Shown here piece after piece: positions 7,100 through 15,034 of a stretch of 22,008 bases of DNA. This DNA is from Deltaproteobacteria bacterium (GTDB lineage Bacteria; Desulfobacterota; DSM-4660; Desulfatiglandales; B25-G16), in the NCBI GenBank assembly GCA_020355145.1, contig CP070660.1, positions 310,301-332,308 on the forward strand. Reading direction: 5' to 3'. A program made the translations under genes and the position numbers. Below the pieces are notes generated by a model that saw only the letters and a list, made by a program, of their open reading frames with translations, did no database searches and had not been told where the DNA came from. Every line of letters begins with the position of its first letter. Within the stretch, counting starts at the first letter, position 1.

Positions 7100-10003
7100 T
7101 TATTTTTCGATTTTGTTAATCAATTTCCCAAGATCCCAGTCAACTAATAGCCTCACCCTTTCATTCGCCCTTTTGTTCCGGTATACAAGATATCCCTTTT
7201 CCAGGCCATGAAGGAAGAGATCTCTGGTTAATAATACATCCTGTTTGCAATATTCCGTTAATTTTTCTATATCTCCCGCCTTGAACCATTCCAGGGCCTG
7301 TAGGCCATCAGCGGATTTCCCTTTATTTAGTGTTTCCTTTACCAGATGATCGAGGCTTAGTCTAAACCCAAGTCTATTATATATATCCTCCAGTATATCA
7401 AATGCCGGTATTTTATCCAAATCTTGAGAGGTATAAGGTTCCAGCACCTTAAAATCGAATCTCTTGAGATTAAAACCAATCACCAGATCCGCCCTTGTAA
7501 GATGTTCAATTAGGTCATGTATCTGATCCTCTGTAAAGATATAGAAACGATCCCCCAGGCTATCGAATAGTGCAGCCACGGACACCATCATCAGGTGTAT
7601 GTTCGTCCACCCACCCACCTCCATCGCTGACTTCTGGGTCTCCAGATCCAAGTAGAATATCCTTTTTTGATCTTCGTCTTTCCTCACAGGCCTTTTCTCT
7701 ACTGAATCCCTATATGGTGGTGGCTCCAATTCAACAGGAGGGATCTCAGCCAGGGATATCAAGCCAGTCAGTGCCTCGAGGACCATTATAGCTCCATTTT
7801 TATCCAAGGGTTTATTGCCTGAACCGCATCTGGGAGAATATATGCACGAAGGGCAGCCCTGTTCGCAGGGACAGCCTTTTATGAGATCCAAAGTCTGCTC
7901 TAACAGTTGCAATATTATGTCAAAGCCTCTCTGGGCCAGTCCAACGCCACCTGGATATCCGTCATAGAAAAAGATAGCCGCCTTTCCCACTTGTGGATGA
8001 AAGGTATAGGAGATTCCACCAATATCGTTTCTATCGCATAACGCGAATAGGGGAAAGAGGCTAATGGCTGCATGTTCTATGGCATGAATACCCCCCATGA
8101 AGTAAAGTTCTTTGGCTTCTGACATTCTTTTAATGGCATCCTCGATCTCGACCCAGAGCCCAACTGTCTCAAATGTCTGGGGTGGAAGATCCAGTGGGAA
8201 GACACCGATCAGTTCCTGGCCTGGAACCCTCCTTTTCTCATACCCAGTTATCGTCTCTGTCACCTTAAGCTCGCCAAGCTTTACCACAAACTGTCCTTTT
8301 GGTTGACTTTGCCTTATCTTGAGTATCTCAGTTTCCTTTTCTGATCGTACCCGTGTCAGGTAGTTTAGATCTGTTTGGCGAACAACCACATCCTTCCTAT
8401 CCAGCATTAAACGTTCCACATGATATGGATTGGCCCTATGAAGATAAATTGCACCGGGATGACACTCTTTGAATGCCCTCACACCATCAATGGTACCTAT
8501 AGCATCCCCTGTGCTGCCATCAAATATAGCATAGGTCTCTCCAACTGAACGAATATTGACCTTTAAATGGGGCCTTTTCTTGCTAGCGAACCACCTGGGT
8601 CTGCCTTCACTTGTTCTGCTCAGCTCTCCGACGGATTCTAAGAAATCAAGGTGGCCCTTTAGATCATCATGCCAGAATTGGGTGTCATTTAGGTCAAGAG
8701 GGGTCTCGGCTGCTCCACAGGGTAAGTGGGCCCTTATAATATGGGCATTCGCCGGGTCAATTACGGCGGCCTCAAATGATTGCTCAAAGAAATTTGATGG
8801 ATGTTGCATGAAGTACTGATCCAGGGCATCCTGATTGGCGATCAAGGCCACAAGGGAGTCGCGTCCAGAGCGTCCCACCCTTCCGCCTCTCTGCCAGGTA
8901 TTAATTATGGTTCCAGGGTATCCAACCAATAGACATACATCCAGGTAACCTATATCGATACCCATCTCCAGGGCACTTGTAGATATAACACCAAGAAGCT
9001 CTCCGCTTGCAAGCCTTCTTTCAATATAGCGGCGTTCATCAGGTAAGAAGCCAGCCCTATATGAACTGACCTTATCCCTTAAATATGGGGACAGCTGTCT
9101 GATCCACATACTAATCAGCTCAGTAACCTTCCTGGACTGGGTAAAGGCAATGGTTCTTAAACCGGAGTTAAGGCATTGTATAAACAATTGAGTGGCCAAG
9201 AAATTAGTGCTGGATGTGGGATTGAGAAATAAGAAATTCTGTCCGGATTTAGGTGCACCACTCTGGGAAATCACCTCCACTTCTTTATCTATTAGGTTTT
9301 TACCGAGATCATGGGGATTTTGGATAGTGGCCGAGGAAAGGATGAACTGTGGTGCTGTCTGATAGAGGAGACAGATCCTCTTTAATCTCCTCAATACCTG
9401 GGCAAGATGTGAGCCGAAGATCCCCCGATATGTGTGAACCTCATCGATAATAACAAAGGCCAGATTAGAAAAAAATTCAGCCCATCTTTCGTGATAGGCA
9501 AGTATACCCCTATGGAGCATGTCAGGGTTGGTAAGAATGATATTTGGAATCCTGCTTTTGATCCTCTGTCGATCCCCTGTCGATGTATCTCCATCATAGA
9601 TGGCTGCAGCAATCTGGCCCTGCTTTATCCCAGAGATAAAATCATATAGATTTTTCAGCTGATCCTGCTCTAAGGCCTTAAGGGGAAAGATGTAAAGGGC
9701 CCTTAGCGCTGGTTTTTTTAAAATCTCTTCAATGACAGGAAGATTATAGATAAGGCTCTTGCCACTGGCAGTGGGTGTAGATACCAGTATATCTTTACCC
9801 CCTTTTAGTTTCTCAATGGCCTGGATCTGGTGGGTATAAAGTCCTTCAATCCCGAATTTTCGCAGGACCTTTGAGATCTCTGGAGAGATGATCTGACTTT
9901 GACCATATTCGGGGTCCTGGGCAGGGAGATAGCGATGGTAGACGACCTGAGGGCCAAGATCCTTTGATTTCTTTATCCCTTCAACAAAGGTTGATATTTG
10001 CAT
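7100..10003 (-). CDS. MrfA-MrfB fusion: DEAD/DEAH helicase with DUF1998 and C-terminal DEDDy exonuclease
   Basis: This encodes 967 residues. The N-terminal SF2 helicase has Walker A STPTASGKS (75-83), DEVH (187-190), SSAT (223-226) and QRGGRVGRSGR (371-381). A MrfA/YprA-type C-terminal region follows, with a DUF1998 cysteine cluster (C711, C713, C717, C720, C726). After about residue 780 comes an RNase H-like exonuclease domain. It has D786-x-E788, D850 in GFNLKRFDF, and Y918-x3-D922, a complete DEDDy set as in MrfB/YprB. In Bacillus the two are separate proteins (about 750 and 410 residues) that work together in repair of mitomycin C damage. Here one polypeptide carries both activities and lacks the MrfB TPR tail. 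The likely role is DNA repair by coupled unwinding and 3'-5' degradation; the exact lesion is inferred. TatA follows on the same strand. Confidence 0.9.
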   Translation of the reverse strand: MQISTFVEGIKKSKDLGPQVVYHRYLPAQDPEYGQSQIISPEISKVLRKFGIEGLYTHQIQAIEKLKGGKDILVSTPTASGKSLIYNLPVIEEILKKPALRALYIFPLKALEQDQLKNLYDFISGIKQGQIAAAIYDGDTSTGDRQRIKSRIPNIILTNPDMLHRGILAYHERWAEFFSNLAFVIIDEVHTYRGIFGSHLAQVLRRLKRICLLYQTAPQFILSSATIQNPHDLGKNLIDKEVEVISQSGAPKSGQNFLFLNPTSSTNFLATQLFIQCLNSGLRTIAFTQSRKVTELISMWIRQLSPYLRDKVSSYRAGFLPDERRYIERRLASGELLGVISTSALEMGIDIGYLDVCLLVGYPGTIINTWQRGGRVGRSGRDSLVALIANQDALDQYFMQHPSNFFEQSFEAAVIDPANAHIIRAHLPCGAAETPLDLNDTQFWHDDLKGHLDFLESVGELSRTSEGRPRWFASKKRPHLKVNIRSVGETYAIFDGSTGDAIGTIDGVRAFKECHPGAIYLHRANPYHVERLMLDRKDVVVRQTDLNYLTRVRSEKETEILKIRQSQPKGQFVVKLGELKVTETITGYEKRRVPGQELIGVFPLDLPPQTFETVGLWVEIEDAIKRMSEAKELYFMGGIHAIEHAAISLFPLFALCDRNDIGGISYTFHPQVGKAAIFFYDGYPGGVGLAQRGFDIILQLLEQTLDLIKGCPCEQGCPSCIYSPRCGSGNKPLDKNGAIMVLEALTGLISLAEIPPVELEPPPYRDSVEKRPVRKDEDQKRIFYLDLETQKSAMEVGGWTNIHLMMVSVAALFDSLGDRFYIFTEDQIHDLIEHLTRADLVIGFNLKRFDFKVLEPYTSQDLDKIPAFDILEDIYNRLGFRLSLDHLVKETLNKGKSADGLQALEWFKAGDIEKLTEYCKQDVLLTRDLFLHGLEKGYLVYRNKRANERVRLLVDWDLGKLINKIEK

Positions 10004-10175
10004 CTATTTAACTACCCTATTGGCATTTGTTTAAGATGTTTACCATATTTTTGCCTGGATTGTAAGATCAGTTAATCAAAATTTTATCCTGGACAAAGAA
10101 AACACCCCTTTCCCCCTGATAAGGGTTGCCATATAATGGTTTATTTGATATGTTTCGCTAAAAATCACCTTGAAA

Positions 10176-10194
10176 AGGAGGAGATGGAAAATTG
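10176..10194 (+). promoter_or_regulatory. ribosome binding site fixing a TTG start for the thiolase
   Basis: AGGAGG (10176-10181) stands 10 bases before TTG at 10192. The nearby ATG at 10184 reaches a stop after three codons, so TTG is the only start that gives the conserved thiolase N-terminus (RKVAIVGTG). A TATAAT at 10132 could be a -10 element, but no convincing -35 box was found. Confidence 0.7.
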
Positions 10195-11364
10195 AGAAAG
10201 GTAGCGATAGTAGGAACAGGAGATACACCATTTACCTTTGCCACTGAGAAGACCTCTATAGAGCTCTTCTCTGAAGCGGCCATGGATGCGATTAATGAGG
10301 CCAAATTGATCCCCAAGGATATCCAGGCCCTTTACCTTGGCAATTGCCTCGGTGATTTTTCCGAGGGGCAGGCCATGATACAGTCCTATGCAGCCAATGA
10401 TATTGGGGCCTTTCACATCCCAGCCACACGATTTGAAGGTGCATGTGCCTCGTCATCCCTGGCTGTCAGGGATGCATTTATCTGGGTTGCCTCAGGCTAC
10501 TATGATGTTGTCCTCGTTGGAGGTGTTGAGAAGGCAGCGAGCATGGGAACCCCCTTGGCAACGAGGACATTCTCGATGTTTACAGACAGCCACTATGAGT
10601 TTCCGGCTGGATTAACCTTCCCTGCCATGTTTGCCCTGCTGACCCATCTTTACGCAAAAAGCTACGGCATTCCCCTTGAAAAACTCAAGGAACAGATGGC
10701 ACTGGTTTCCGTTCAATCTCACTATTATGGGAAGTTTAATCCAAAGGCACAGTTCCGTAAGGAGATAACCGTAGATGATGTATTAAATGGCTTTATGGTG
10801 GCCTCACCATTGCAGCTACTGGACTGCTGCCCTTTCTCAGATGGGGCAGCTGCTGTTGTGCTTGTATCTGAAGAAAAGGCAAGAGAGATTACTGATAAAC
10901 CCGTTTATATCACTGGTATCGGTCAGGCCTCATCAGGCAGGCTTAGTGTACAAAAGGATTACCTTCCCAGACTTAGGGCCAGAGAGGAATCTGCTAAACA
11001 GGCCTATGACATGGCAGGTGTGGGTCCTGCGGATATTGATGTATGTGAGCTTCATGACTGTTTTTCTATAGCGGCTTTAATAGCCGCTGAGAGCCTGGGC
11101 TTTTTTGAATTTGGCAAGTCAGGTGAGGCCTGGGAAAAGGGTGAGACGAAGATTGGAGGTAAGATCCCCATAGATGTCTCCGGTGGGTTAAAGGCGAAAG
11201 GGCATCCAATTAGTGCAACCGGTGCATCTCAGGTAATCGAAATATATCATCAACTGAGGGGTGAGTGCGGAGAGAGGCAGGTTGAGGGAGCTAAAATCGG
11301 CATGACAGATACCCTTGGAGGAGATGGTGTGCTTTGCAATCTTATTATGCAAAAGGGTTGGTAG
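10192..11364 (+). CDS. thiolase / acetyl-CoA acetyltransferase of the SCP-x type
   Basis: This 390-residue enzyme of the thiolase superfamily makes or cleaves carbon-carbon bonds between acyl-CoA units. Seen: active-site Cys85 in FEGACASSS, H288 in ELHDCFS, and H338 in GGLKAKGHPISATG, near the C-terminus. The HDCF motif and overall spacing place it in the SCP-x/archaeal-type branch that needs a separate DUF35 partner. That partner follows 38 bases downstream on the same strand, so they very likely form a two-gene operon and one complex. The substrate (acetyl-CoA versus longer acyl-CoA) cannot be read from the sequence. Confidence 0.9.
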   Translation: MRKVAIVGTGDTPFTFATEKTSIELFSEAAMDAINEAKLIPKDIQALYLGNCLGDFSEGQAMIQSYAANDIGAFHIPATRFEGACASSSLAVRDAFIWVASGYYDVVLVGGVEKAASMGTPLATRTFSMFTDSHYEFPAGLTFPAMFALLTHLYAKSYGIPLEKLKEQMALVSVQSHYYGKFNPKAQFRKEITVDDVLNGFMVASPLQLLDCCPFSDGAAAVVLVSEEKAREITDKPVYITGIGQASSGRLSVQKDYLPRLRAREESAKQAYDMAGVGPADIDVCELHDCFSIAALIAAESLGFFEFGKSGEAWEKGETKIGGKIPIDVSGGLKAKGHPISATGASQVIEIYHQLRGECGERQVEGAKIGMTDTLGGDGVLCNLIMQKGW

Positions 11365-11402
11365 GCGAGGCTTTCTTTCTAGCAGGGTAAAGGAGGATAA
11401 AA

Positions 11403-11810
11403 GTGGAATACAAACTCACGTTTAAGGATTATTCCAATGCCCTTACTAAGGGAAAACTACTAGGATTAAAATGTAAGGATTGCGGTAACATAACCGTGCC
11501 ACCGAAGATGACATGCCAGGAGTGTGCAGGTACAGATCTGGATCCCGTTGAGCTGAGCAAGAGGGGTAAAATTGTAACCTTTACTGTTGTAAATGTTGCC
11601 CCGGAGGGCAGACAGAACGAAGTGCCTTACATTATCGCCCTTGTTAAACTCGATGAAGGCCCCTGGATAATGGGCAACCTTGTTGATATTGACCCGGCCA
11701 GGGCAAGCATGGATTTGATAGATAGGGAAGTAAGGGTTGGCTTTAGGGTCTTTCCGGGAGACAAATACGCACCTGGTGATCGGGCAAGACCTGTCTTTAG
11801 CTTTCTATAG
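11403..11810 (+). CDS. DUF35 / Zn-ribbon OB-fold acyl-CoA-associated protein
   Basis: This encodes 135 residues. An N-terminal rubredoxin-like zinc ribbon with C24-x2-C27 and C38-x2-C41 is followed by an OB-fold domain (GKIVTFTVVNVAPEG to the end). The GTG start at 11403 has a strong AAAGGAGGA site. Proteins of this family bridge thiolase and HMG-CoA synthase in archaea and bind CoA intermediates. In bacteria they accompany SCP-x type thiolases. Its place directly behind the thiolase gene supports the same role here: a non-catalytic partner that binds the acyl-CoA. It ends four bases before the convergent aminotransferase stop. Confidence 0.9.
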   Translation: MEYKLTFKDYSNALTKGKLLGLKCKDCGNITVPPKMTCQECAGTDLDPVELSKRGKIVTFTVVNVAPEGRQNEVPYIIALVKLDEGPWIMGNLVDIDPARASMDLIDREVRVGFRVFPGDKYAPGDRARPVFSFL

Positions 11811-11814
11811 ATAC

Positions 11815-13125
11815 CTATCCCTTTTCAAGGTCCTTAGTCCCCTGAAGGATTATATCAAAGAGTTCGGGAATATCTTCTTCCTCCACACAGGAGAAGGCTA
11901 CCCTGATATCCGTCTTACCCAGTGAGATTACCCCTACACCGTATTGGTCTAAAAGATGAACCCTTAGTTCTTCAGCGCTTACCGTCTTGAGCCTCAGGCA
12001 CATAAAATAGCCTGAATTAAAGGGATATACATCCCAGGCTGCCTTATATTTTTCCTTGGCCAGCGCCTCTTTAACCCGGCTTGCCCTATTTAGCATTATC
12101 CTGAACTTTTCCTCTTTCTCCTCTTTATAGTTTTCAGAGGTAAGCGAGCCAAGGATAATGGATTGGCTCAGGTGAGGGCTATTTGATATAGTGCCCCTGA
12201 CAGCGCCAGCTGTCTTCTTTTCCAAGGCATCATAAGTGGCCGTGGGATTGCCCTTCAATAAAGTCCCATAGGTGATAAATCCTACCCTCAGGCCCCATAC
12301 GAAGTTCTCCTTTGTTGCAGCATCCAGTTTTATTGCCATTATCCTTGGGTGGGCCCCGGCAAGTAATGCAAAAAGGGATTCCTTCATTGAATCAGCATCA
12401 TAAAAGAGCCCGAAGTAGGCATCATCCGCCATAACCAGGACATTTTTACCCTTCTCTGCCAGAGCAAGTAAAATCTCCGCAATCCCCTTGCCCTCTTTCC
12501 CTGTTGGTGTATATCCAGTAGGGTTATTGGGAAAGTTCAATATGACTATAACCTTTTCTCTATCGACGGCCTCTTCATGGAGTGTATCCTCAAAGGCACC
12601 CAGATTGAAGCCCCCCTTTGATGAAAAAAGGGGATACTTCCTGATCCTTGCCCCATGAAGAACAGTAAATATCAGGTTGTAATTTCCCCAGATCTTATCC
12701 GGGAGTATGATAACATCGTCCTCCTCAATCCACATCTCAGCAGTGACAGAGAGGCCATGAGTTATGGCATTTGTCACGATTGGTAAGCTTATATCCTTTC
12801 CCACCAGGGATGGATTCTTCCCTAACATATGCCTTTGCCACGTCTTGCGAAGGCTAAGAACACCAAAGGATGAGGCATAACTCACTGATTGATCAGGGCC
12901 CAGGTTTATATAGGACATAACAGAGGGAAGGTGCATAGGTACCCCGTTTTCCGTTGCAATACCTATTGTAGCATTGTATTTATGTGCCCTTTCCTTGGCC
13001 TCGGCGCCCTGAGAGAGAATCCCCCTGGGAAAGTAAAGATTTTTTCCCTTAGGGGATAGCATATCATATATATTGGGATTGGCTTCCTTGATAATCTCAT
13101 TTAGCTCCTTTGCTATTGGGTTCAT
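11815..13125 (-). CDS. PLP-dependent class I/II aminotransferase
   Basis: This 436-residue fold-type I enzyme has NFPNNPTG (197-204), which binds the cofactor and substrate arm, the ADDAY acidic-Tyr motif (233-237), Schiff-base Lys272 in DAATKENF, and Arg280 in WGLRVGF. The residues around Lys272 differ from common aspartate aminotransferases, so the substrate is not predicted. The GGGAGGT site lies just upstream of the ATG. The amrB-like gene ends 17 bases upstream in the same direction, so the two are probably cotranscribed, but no functional link is known to me. Confidence 0.88.
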   Translation of the reverse strand: MNPIAKELNEIIKEANPNIYDMLSPKGKNLYFPRGILSQGAEAKERAHKYNATIGIATENGVPMHLPSVMSYINLGPDQSVSYASSFGVLSLRKTWQRHMLGKNPSLVGKDISLPIVTNAITHGLSVTAEMWIEEDDVIILPDKIWGNYNLIFTVLHGARIRKYPLFSSKGGFNLGAFEDTLHEEAVDREKVIVILNFPNNPTGYTPTGKEGKGIAEILLALAEKGKNVLVMADDAYFGLFYDADSMKESLFALLAGAHPRIMAIKLDAATKENFVWGLRVGFITYGTLLKGNPTATYDALEKKTAGAVRGTISNSPHLSQSIILGSLTSENYKEEKEEKFRIMLNRASRVKEALAKEKYKAAWDVYPFNSGYFMCLRLKTVSAEELRVHLLDQYGVGVISLGKTDIRVAFSCVEEEDIPELFDIILQGTKDLEKG

Positions 13126-13142
13126 AGTCCTTTACCTCCCTT

Positions 13143-14114
13143 TCATTTTTTATAAAAGGCTACAGCCCCATATCCAACCACTCTCCGCCTTTCTCTGGAG
13201 CCATGAACAGATACATCCCCGCTATTTGCATAATGAAGTATCTTCACCACATTTGCTCCAAGCTGTTTGACTGTCATCATTACCGTTACCACTGAACTCA
13301 ATCCGCAGAGGGTAGTAGAAAGGTTCGGTATCCCTTTGGCAAGAGATTCGGCCTCTGAATTGAGCACAAGCTCCGGGTCAAATTTCTCTATCAGAGAAAG
13401 GGTCTTTCGGTCAACCTTGTTTGCGTTACTATAATCAGGATAATGGGACATGTCAGAGGATGCCACAAAAAGGACATTTCTCTTTCCCACCACCACTGAA
13501 AGGGTCTTACTGATTTCTTTGCAATAACGCAGGGATGGGATACCCATTAAAATGGGGACAATGTCGAAATTCCCAAGGACCCGTTGTAGAAAGGGGATCT
13601 GTGTCTCTATACAATGTTCGCTGGTATGGGCTTCCTTAATAAAATGAAAGGGTTCTCCTATGCTTAGAAGGTCATCAACTATTTCCTTATTGACAGTAAC
13701 CTTTCCCAGAGGCGTTGCATAGGCATCCCAGTTGCCCACTGATGCCCCCTTAATGTAAGCACGATGACTTGGACCAATAATTACTACCGTATCATAATTC
13801 CTATCCTTAATCTGCCTGTAAGCGTATGCAGCTGCCTGACCGGAGAAGACATAACCAGCATGGGGGGACATAAGGCCTATGATTTTGCCGGTGGTTTGCT
13901 TTTGTTTGACATTTGAGATGAAATCGTCAACCGTCTTTTTCAGTCCTTCCTTATCCCTTGGGTAGAAATAACCCGCTACTGCCGGTTTCCTTATCCTTTC
14001 AGCTGCCATGGCAAGGCTAGGAGGCAGGCAAAGTATGATCATAATGATAGCTAATAAGGCCCACCATCTGAAAGCGAAACCAGAAGAATTCGCTTTTTTG
14101 TTTAGATCAGGCAT
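13143..14114 (-). CDS. amrB: Memo-family protein (AmmeMemoRadiSam system protein B), exported form
   Basis: This encodes 323 residues. An N-terminal hydrophobic segment (WWALLAIIMIILCL, then AMAAE near 35-39) looks like a signal peptide. The Memo domain starts at about KPAVAGYFYP (43). The conserved site of the family is present: H85 in SPHAGY, H117 in GPSH and C270 in TTLCGL. EHCIETQIPF and SSDMSHY are also seen. Human MEMO1 and bacterial relatives have a dioxygenase-like fold, and the human protein binds copper. The bacterial reaction is unsettled. No radical-SAM or AMMECR1 partner lies beside it here. If the signal is real, it acts in the periplasm. Confidence 0.9.
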   Translation of the reverse strand: MPDLNKKANSSGFAFRWWALLAIIMIILCLPPSLAMAAERIRKPAVAGYFYPRDKEGLKKTVDDFISNVKQKQTTGKIIGLMSPHAGYVFSGQAAAYAYRQIKDRNYDTVVIIGPSHRAYIKGASVGNWDAYATPLGKVTVNKEIVDDLLSIGEPFHFIKEAHTSEHCIETQIPFLQRVLGNFDIVPILMGIPSLRYCKEISKTLSVVVGKRNVLFVASSDMSHYPDYSNANKVDRKTLSLIEKFDPELVLNSEAESLAKGIPNLSTTLCGLSSVVTVMMTVKQLGANVVKILHYANSGDVSVHGSRERRRVVGYGAVAFYKK

Positions 14115-14354
14115 AAGCTTTTGATTCCCCCTTTTTAGCCAATAATACTTGGGAAGATTGTCTTAGCGAGATTTTTTTGAATTATGCTATGAGATTAACA
14201 TGAAAATGTCAACACACCACTACCTTATGGGTTAGATAAAATGCTGACGAAAAGGGGTATAAAATGCTTTAAGTTTTATTAGGACCTTATTAATTTATCT
14301 TAATATTTTGAACCTATGTACTATGCTTCCTATTACTCCGAGGGTAAAATAATC

Positions 14355-14482
14355 ATGTTAACCGAAGCTGATACCAGAGCCAAATTAATCGATGCTAGAA
14401 ACTCCATGAGACAGGGTGGGAGGAACGTCTCATCTCCAGTCAATATTACCTAACAGACGGGCGCATCCGCCTTAATATATGA
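14355..14482 (+). pseudogene. hsdR: N-terminal remnant of type I restriction enzyme subunit HsdR, frameshifted
   Basis: The first 15 codons from ATG 14355 read MLTEADTRAKLIDAR, the usual start of type I restriction R subunits (consensus ..EADTRAKLIDP.L...GW). In that frame the reading then turns nonsensical and stops at 14451. Two bases further on, from 14402, the other frame continues the expected protein: LHETGWEERLISSQYYLTD and GRIRL, to a stop at 14480. Two extra bases (or one lost) therefore broke the gene. Only about 41 of the usual 800-1000 residues remain. A GAGGG site upstream suggests the true gene start. No hsdM or hsdS is in the window. Confidence 0.8.
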
Positions 14483-14531
14483 AATTTCAAATTAATGGAT
14501 CATTAGGTGATCAATATAACGGGAGAAAGTA

Positions 14532-14903
14532 ATGGATAAAAGTATTAGCAACATATCTGGTTTTGAAGATTTAGTCGATTTCATAGCTTTAGAGTATAAA
14601 CCGGAGAAGATAATCTTATTTGGATCCTCCGTTAGTAAAACTCGTGGTAAAGGTTCTGACATAGATTTATTGATTATCAAAAAGACGTCTAAAAGATTTG
14701 TGGATAGAGTGGTGGAGTTGATGCGATTGATAAGAAGCCGATTTGGATTTCAATATCAGGTTGAGCCTCTTGTTTGTATGCCAGATGAGTTTAGAAAAGC
14801 AGAGAAGATCAACAGCATATTTACCCGAACGGTTTTATCAAACGGGATAGTCTTATATGAAAAAGAATATAGCAGCAAGGAAGAACGGGCCAAAATGGGG
14901 TAA
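14532..14903 (+). CDS. MNT-type nucleotidyltransferase domain protein (minimal, antitoxin-like)
   Basis: This encodes 123 residues with the polymerase-beta nucleotidyltransferase signature G31-S32 followed by D43-x-D45 (FGSSVSKTRGKGSDIDLLII). Such minimal nucleotidyltransferases usually pair with a HEPN toxin and either neutralise it or modify it with AMP. The expected HEPN gene is not found up- or downstream: the next 130 bases are a lysine-rich, AT-rich stretch with no HEPN motif. The protein is either an orphan or acts with a partner elsewhere. It stands 50 bases after the hsdR remnant, inside a stretch of broken defence genes. Confidence 0.85.
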   Translation: MDKSISNISGFEDLVDFIALEYKPEKIILFGSSVSKTRGKGSDIDLLIIKKTSKRFVDRVVELMRLIRSRFGFQYQVEPLVCMPDEFRKAEKINSIFTRTVLSNGIVLYEKEYSSKEERAKMG

Positions 14904-15034
14904 AGGCAAAAAGCGGGGAAAAAGAAAAAAATGAAAAATCTACATTTAAAGATTGACAAATGGGTAAAGATTCCTTATGTAAGTGCCGATAACATTAAAC
15001 ATAATATAAGAAAATCTTATTACAGGAGGCAGTA

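Noticed and set aside
10126..10137. Promoter with TATAAT before the thiolase gene
   Set aside because: The -10 box is perfect but no acceptable -35 or extended -10 was found at the right distance, so it is not listed as a promoter.
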